Source: Hysterium pulicare CBS 123377 (lineage: Eukaryota > Ascomycota > Dothideomycetes > Hysteriales > Hysteriaceae). Taken from it: a DNA stretch of 64,000 nt. Positions 58,501 through 64,000 of this stretch are shown here, piece by piece. Position 1 is the first letter of the stretch. The number at the start of each line of letters is the position of its first letter. The stretch is taken from NCBI GenBank assembly GCA_000467715.1, contig AJFK01000864.1:43798-107797 (forward strand), written 5' to 3'. The position numbers and the translations under genes are program-made. The notes beneath the pieces are model-generated. The model saw only the letters and a list, made by a program, of their open reading frames with translations. It was not told where the DNA came from and did no database searches.

Positions 58501-59409
58501 TTCCGAGGGCTTTCGGTTCGAATGGGCGTCCACTGGGGTTCACCGGTATGCGAGGTCGATCCTGTAACGAAGCGTATGGACTATTTCGGACCAATGGTCA
58601 ATCGAGCATCACGCATCTCTTCGGTCGCGGACGGTGGGCAGATAACTGTTTCCTCGGATTTCATTGCTGAAATTCAACGGTTATTAGAAACGCACATTGA
58701 AACGGATAGAACGGGCTCAACCGGTTCGGATGATACCCTAGGCGACGACCTTATGAGCCAAAACATCCGTCGAGAACTTAGATCACTCAGTAGCCAAGGT
58801 TTCGAGGTGAAAGACTTGGGAGAACGACGATTGAAGGGCCTTGAAAATCCAGAATACATCTATTTGATGTATCCCCACTCCCTGTCAAGCCGCCTTGTGG
58901 TTCAACAGCAACGCGCGGAAGCTGCTGAAAAGGCTTCTAGCACTGTGGGCGCGGCAGGGACAAAAATGCCGGATAGCCAACTTACTATCGATACTGAAAA
59001 TGTGTGGGATCTATGGAACGTCAGTTTACGCCTGGAAATGCTTTGCAGTAGTTTGGAAAGCCCAGGATCCACGCAACTTAAAGCCCCGGAAACAGCCCTG
59101 TTAGAGAGAATGAAAAATCGGGGTGGTGAGATCACTGACCGGTTCCTAATCAACTTCGTTGAGCACCAGATCTCCCGAATAGAGGTACGTATCATTTCCA
59201 TACTCCGCTCATTCAACAGTGATGGTACTAATAGATTACAGACTTGCACGACAACACTTGCTCTCCGTCACATGGTCCGACCATTTGGTGCGGGGCCAAT
59301 GCTGCAACAAGCTTGTCCGATGGACGATATACTGAGCGAGCTTACTTCACAGCTCAGAGAACTCCAAGCCTTCAAGAATGAAGTTTCATTTCCCATGGCT
59401 CAGGCTTGA
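52571..59409 (+). CDS. Adenylate cyclase, fungal Ras-associated type (LRR-PP2C-cyclase)
   Basis: Best model is four exons (52571-52721, 53035-53729, 53866-59184, 59242-59409), 2110 aa. A Ras-association domain lies at about 596-690 (PPYCVRIFRVDSTFAVLSVS), leucine-rich repeats at about 710-1360 (LRSLNLSSNSLHEFPDFL and many others, interrupted by a Ser-rich insert near 1090-1170), a PP2C-like domain at about 1390-1680 and the class III cyclase at about 1724-1950 (GEVSLIFTDIKNSTLLWETY with metal Asp, GGYEVKTEGDAFMVAFPT with the second Asp, FRGLSVRMGVHWGSPVCEVD). It makes cAMP in response to Ras and G-alpha, attached to membranes. The first intron (52722-53034, 313 nt) was chosen because its phase fits; the N-terminus is the least certain part. 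The last intron (57 nt) is stop-free and a multiple of three. Confidence 0.93.
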
Positions 59410-60482
59410 ACGCGACTTGTCCGTAACTTGTTCCTCTTCACACCAACATTGATCATGTCTTTACGTCATCGCGTTGTGGCGCCGAGAACAAAGTCCACGA
59501 TCCAATATTCTAACTTTACCATAATAGCACCTACTCTTACCTCGGGGTCGAACCATCGAAATTGATGGCTGGAGATGGTCAAGTTTTAACCCCTGATGTT
59601 TATACCTGGCGTTTGAAGGACCTGTACTACCACGGCCCCGGCGGCTCGCATTCGACATAGTTCGGCAATGACACTCGTGGCGTTGTTGTAGCAGTATTTG
59701 GCTGGGAGTTTTATGCTAACCTTTTCATACCTACTGACTGTTGCTTGTTCGTTTGATGGAGGGACAGAACTTTGCCCTGGACGAATAACGTTACAAATGA
59801 TGTTTCAGCCGGGCGTACACATGTGGCTATTCTCTGAGTGGCGCTGCTGGGAGAGTCTTATTGGACTGCAATTCTTGTATCTTTCTGAGTCGGAGACACA
59901 TGTTTTCTTATTCTTTTTAGTTATAAGGTACATACTCTGTATCCGGCGGAGGCGTGTGTAGTGAATTTTCACAGCCTTGAATGCAAAAGCCTTCGCTTTC
60001 AGCCGGCATGACTGGCGCTTGGTAGCGAAAACACAAACAGTTTTCCACGCAACAGAGCACACAATCCCAGATGATGATGCTGTGGAGATGGTGTAGGGCT
60101 GTAGGGCTGCATTAGTGGCTTGCGGATTGGTGCGTGCGGCCTATTCTCGGAGAGCAGTCATATGACTTTTGGCTGCATAACCTCATGCTGCACAACCTTC
60201 CGCTAAGTGGTGCTACATTGTGTCAGGCCCCCCAATGTGGCCCTCAATTGCCTCTCTGGGCGGGACTGTTTCATGCACAGTTCGATAATGGCAGCAGCCA
60301 CTACCTTGCGCTACCCGTCTCTTCGTGCGACTCCAACTGGCGTAGAGACTGACAGTTCAGCCTCCAGCCTTCTGTTTGCTCTTGTCCACTGCATTTTTGC
60401 GCCTGGTGACTGCCGTTGCGACTTTGCCTGACCAACCTACATAGCTCGTTCTTAACTGCACCAGAATTTGAAATCTGTTTAC
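59410..60482. other. Intergenic: adenylate cyclase 3' region and CorA-like gene promoter
   Basis: About 1.07 kb with only short frames and T-rich runs around 59890-59940. No RNA gene or repeat is evident. Confidence 0.5.
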
Positions 60483-63400
60483 ATGATGACCAGTACACCA
60501 AAGCAAAAGCACAAGCGCTCCCAATCAGACCCTCCGCCGATTATGGTCGAAGATACAACCACAGGCGCTGAACCGTATCCGTCGCCTTCCCCCCAAGTAG
60601 CCACCGGTAAGTCCACTTGGTCTACTTGCTCTGGTCACAAGGCTTGACTTGTATGTATCCAGGATCGCGCTCCTTCAGCATAGCCGACCCACAGCGGGCT
60701 ACACAAGAGCAGTCCAGCCTTCGAGAACGTCGCCAGAGTTCGTGGGGTAATCACCGGCGCAAACAAAGTCCGGGTGTTGAATGGCGCGAGAAGTGGACTA
60801 AAGATACCTGGAAGCAGGGTAGAGTACTATTGATTGACTATGTGGCACGGGAACATACAGCAAATGGCAAACGCAAGATCGTTGCTCAGGAGTTCCACGA
60901 CATTGACGGCTTAAGGAGATTCTATAACAATCAGCATCTATCGCAACAGGCTGCGCTGAGGGTCATTCATGTTCAGAACGCCTCGTGGGCCACACGCTAT
61001 CTCTTGCGCAAATTCAATATTGATCATCACGATGACCTAGTCGGTACTTCCTTTGGCCGGTGGGCCAAGTTTGAGAGACCTCAACTGCGCGGCGGGAAGC
61101 CGGTCCTAAATGGCAAAACGTTTCGCACCCAGCGGGACCCGTGGCGTGGTATCAGCAGGGCGGCCTTTGGAGTTGATTATTTGCGCCATTACGATAACCA
61201 TCGCTTTTCAAATGACTCTCCCGTGTCCATGAAGCTCATGGAGCTTAATTCTTTTGATAATCTGGACAACCCAACGTACGCTTATGATGTCTTTGTGCAA
61301 AGGCTTTCAGTCTACGTACAACGAAGCGAAGGAGACCCTTACCTGCCCGAAGACCCCAACATCAGGAACCCATACAATGAAGCTGAGTACAAAGAGCATC
61401 AAAGGCTAAAGCGACAATATGGGTCTTCGATGGATGCCAGCGGACTTGAAGACTATATACCGAAGCTACAGACACTAGACAACGGTGAGTTCATTAGTTC
61501 GTCAGCTCTATCAACACGCTTCCTCATATTTCCGTTAAACTGCAAGCGCAAAGCCACCAGTGCACCACATGCAAAGCCTTGATAGCGGTTCAATACCAGT
61601 AGGGTCTGCCGCGAAACTCAAATGGCTGGGAGTACTGCAACGAACCTAACATGGACAGACATGCACATATTCTGGAAGCCACCAACTGCATCGCTTGTTG
61701 TGGTTGTCATTGGTTTAAAGTTAATCATCGTACAGGGAATACAATAATCATTTTCGAACACTCGCAATCCGGTTCTGTCGAGGATACCCTAATTGGAGCA
61801 CGCCAGGAAATAGAGTCACGATGGAGACGCTTAACATTCTATCTTCCTAGGGAAGGGATATCCAACGATGATCGCTTAGCCCTCGAATGCATGGACTTCA
61901 TACTCCGTGATATATTCAAGGCGCTCGCTTTTGCGTGGGAAAAGTACCTGAGCATTTGTGAAACACACGTCAACATTCTCGTAAGTATCTTGCGCTCTTT
62001 CGCTCGTGAGGAAGATAGCTCACATTGATCTTGTGTCTCAGGAAGACAAGATATACGAGAATCCTGCAGACGAGTCTCGGGCGCCTGAACTCTGGACAAA
62101 TTCCAGTCAATGGCTCAAAGTCGAAAGGCTTATGCTTCTACACACAAACATTGTTAAAGAGATGAGGAACCACTTAAAGGAATTAGCGGAGGATGATCCA
62201 CCGCAACTAGACGCATGGTTGGGAAATGCTCCTGACGAGTTTGACAAGTTGACGACGCAGTTCCAAGAAGGTGTCGTCAAGCCTACTACGAATCTTAGTG
62301 ATCTGATGTACAAGTCCGTAGGCATCCGCGATGCTCGTCACAGTCTGCAACTTGGCCTTAGCATGTGGCGTCTGAGCTGGTAGGTATTTCATGTCCCCTC
62401 GCGCACAGACAAGGTGACGCATGCTGAATTCGCATCAGGATAACGTTCATCTTCCTCCCGCTAACCTTCACCGTCGGCTTCTTTGGTAATGTCCCCATGT
62501 GATGCTTTTCCCTTACACGTTCGCTACCCACATCCTACCCAAGTGGTATCTGAAGGCTAGAACACTATAGGCAGAAATATAAAGCGGCTCCTGCAGTACC
62601 AAACCTCTTTTTGAAGTTAATGCTAATTGTACTCCCACGTTTAGGCATGAACGTCGACACATTCAACCCTAACACTCCGTCATTAAAATGGTTTTTTGTA
62701 TCGGTCGTGCCCCTCATGGTCACCGTACTCTTTCTGTGGTACGCAGTGAAGCACAGCGTAAGTCTCAAAGAATCGTTTTCTTCACGATTATGGAATACTT
62801 CGTGCCCCTCAACATATTCCTTTTTCTCTACCATACCGAACCAAGTGAAAGCACAAAACTTCGAAGCCAATGGCAGAGCTCAAGTAGCCCAGTAAATGGT
62901 GCCGACCTGATATGAATAACCACGCACCAATTCTGATCGTTACAAGTTCTTGCATCTACCATACCAGCAGATAAACGTGTGAGTGCTGATACCCTATAGC
63001 TAGCATCGCAGCGCCAGGATCCTCTCCGACGCGGAGTCTACGAATCTCTATTCCACGAACTCGCTCTTAGTCATCCAACGCTCTGGTCTAGAACGGGCCC
63101 GCGCCAAAGAATCGTCCCTGTGGGTTTCTTCTCAGGAATGAAGTGGCGGCTTGTCACTACCTGGTTCTCCCCTGAGAGGACTATTCTATCGAAAGGGTAT
63201 AATCCGGGAGACGAAGAGTTAGGCATTTGGTCCCGAGTTAAACGATTCCTCGCGCGACGATGGCTAGGTTCCATAACCGTCATGCCAGCCACTGATGCGA
63301 CGGCCTCTGCATCCGACCTCGAGAGTTTTGCTGGCTTATCTGACCTCAACGCTGATCTTGGTGCTGTTGGTGAATTACTATCTCTGGCTACGCCCTTGGC

Positions 63401-63662
63401 GATGGCAGATGCTGATCCCACGGCTGCATCAAGACTCGGGAAACGGATGCCACTAGAGAGGTTCAGGGGTTTGAGTCCTACGAGGAGTGATGGTGGAAGA
63501 CCGGGAAGTAGAGCGAGTGAAGGGGGAAGCGGTGTTATGGTGGAAGAGAAAGGGGCTAGTGAGGACGAGAGGAGTGATGATGATGGGGAAAGGCCTTTTA
63601 TGCAGAGGTTAACTGTCCCACTATATTCAGGGGGTGCAGGTATTATAGCTGGGGGCTTGTGA
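60483..63662 (+). CDS. CorA-like divalent-cation transporter family protein
   Basis: Working model of seven exons (60483-60606, 60663-61484, 61736-61980, 62042-62379, 62439-62485, 62645-62757, 63000-63662), 783 aa. The C-terminal membrane part carries the CorA hallmark: helix 1 ITFIFLPLTFTVGFFGMN with the GMN tripeptide at its end, then VDTFNPNTPSLKW and helix 2 FFVSVVPLMVTVLFLWYAV. Upstream cytosolic blocks IIIFEHSQSGSVEDTLIGAR, EIESRWRRLTFYL and LMYKSVGIRDARHSLQLGL are typical of fungal CorA-like proteins. CorA and Alr proteins move Mg2+ as pentamers; substrate here is unproven. The tail after helix 2 is long (about 220 aa), acidic and Ser/Gly-rich. The 251-nt gap between exons 2 and 3 may hide another exon (see findings). 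Two ATGs open the frame (60483, 60486). Confidence 0.85.
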
Positions 63663-64000
63663 ACGAGCATGGTCAGATGACATAGCTACTTAGAGCATGA
63701 CCCTGATAGATAAGGACTTTATTCAGGTACGTGTGCCCATTCAAGCGAATGTAGATATAGTGTACATGTGGATTGATCGTGGAGTCCCCGAGTGCTTTTA
63801 GGGTGTGATCATCAGGAAAGACAGTAGACCGAAGAATAAAGAAGTAGGCGGAATTCTTCGATATTTAATGCTAGCTATAATCTAGTGAAAAGTTCGTGAA
63901 TTAGGTAGGAATAACAAGAGAATATAAGCAGCTCTACAGATTGAAACTTTTAAAATAATAGTAAAGGTAGAGTAATTACTAAGTATATAATTAACTTAAT
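63663..64000. other. AT-rich window end
   Basis: 3' region of the CorA-like gene, increasingly AT-rich from 63820. Nothing else seen before the window ends. Confidence 0.5.

Noticed and set aside
59500-59570. tRNA-like B-box on the minus strand (GGTTCGACCCC)
   Set aside because: No A-box or acceptor stem pairing could be found upstream on that strand.
1-64000. CRISPR arrays, prophage, integrated virus or transposon genes
   Set aside because: No regularly spaced repeats, reverse transcriptase, transposase, integrase or capsid-like frames were seen on either strand.

Overview
The window reads as chromosomal DNA of a filamentous ascomycete (Pezizomycotina). Genes are about 2-3 kb apart on both strands and carry short spliceosomal introns (about 48-140 nt, GTAAGT-like donors, CTAAC/CTGAC-like branch points). 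The protein set is fungal: a Sua5 with a C-terminal domain, an Ssr4/DUF1750 remodeler subunit, a fungal adenylate cyclase with LRR and PP2C domains, an Lte1-type RasGEF and a fungal tyrosinase. A leotiomycete-like species is my best guess, from overall protein character only. No bacterial, viral or transposon genes were recognised.

Layout: 0-6 kb holds three minus-strand genes, SUA5, LSM12 and the ten-exon 6-phosphogluconate dehydrogenase. 6-18 kb holds plus-strand genes: an RBM42-like RRM protein, SSR4, a secreted tyrosinase and UTP18. 18-24 kb holds flotillin (-), an uncharacterised PY-motif protein (+), PYM (-) and the five-exon QCR9 (+). 24-31 kb is UBR1. 31-35 kb has a small Cys-rich ORF, a WDR5/Swd3-like protein and ISC1, the last two sharing a 188-bp divergent promoter. 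35-44 kb has TAF12 and an LTE1-type RasGEF. 44-49 kb has a possible gene relic, a DUF3445 haem-enzyme family protein and ALG9. 49-59 kb has NAF1 (divergent from ALG9 over 218 bp) and adenylate cyclase. 60-64 kb has a CorA-like transporter.

The genes do not form an operon or metabolic cluster. Most are unlinked housekeeping functions: tRNA modification, pentose phosphate pathway, chromatin and transcription (SSR4, WDR5/Swd3, TAF12), ribosome and snoRNP biogenesis (UTP18, NAF1), translation/EJC (PYM), N-degron proteolysis (UBR1), respiration (QCR9), N-glycosylation (ALG9), sphingolipid turnover (ISC1) and cAMP/Ras signalling. The tyrosinase stands alone, with no polyketide or peptide synthase beside it.

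I found no convincing new multi-gene system. The items most worth a second look are gene-structure oddities: a flotillin intron that keeps frame only with AT-AG ends and lies between 5-bp repeats, an ALG9 in-frame stop removed by a 51-nt intron, long stop-free introns at the tyrosinase copper site, a microexon run in the 6PGD gene, and an unresolved exon in the CorA-like gene. Exon coordinates were worked out by hand from frame and splice signals and may be off by a base or so.
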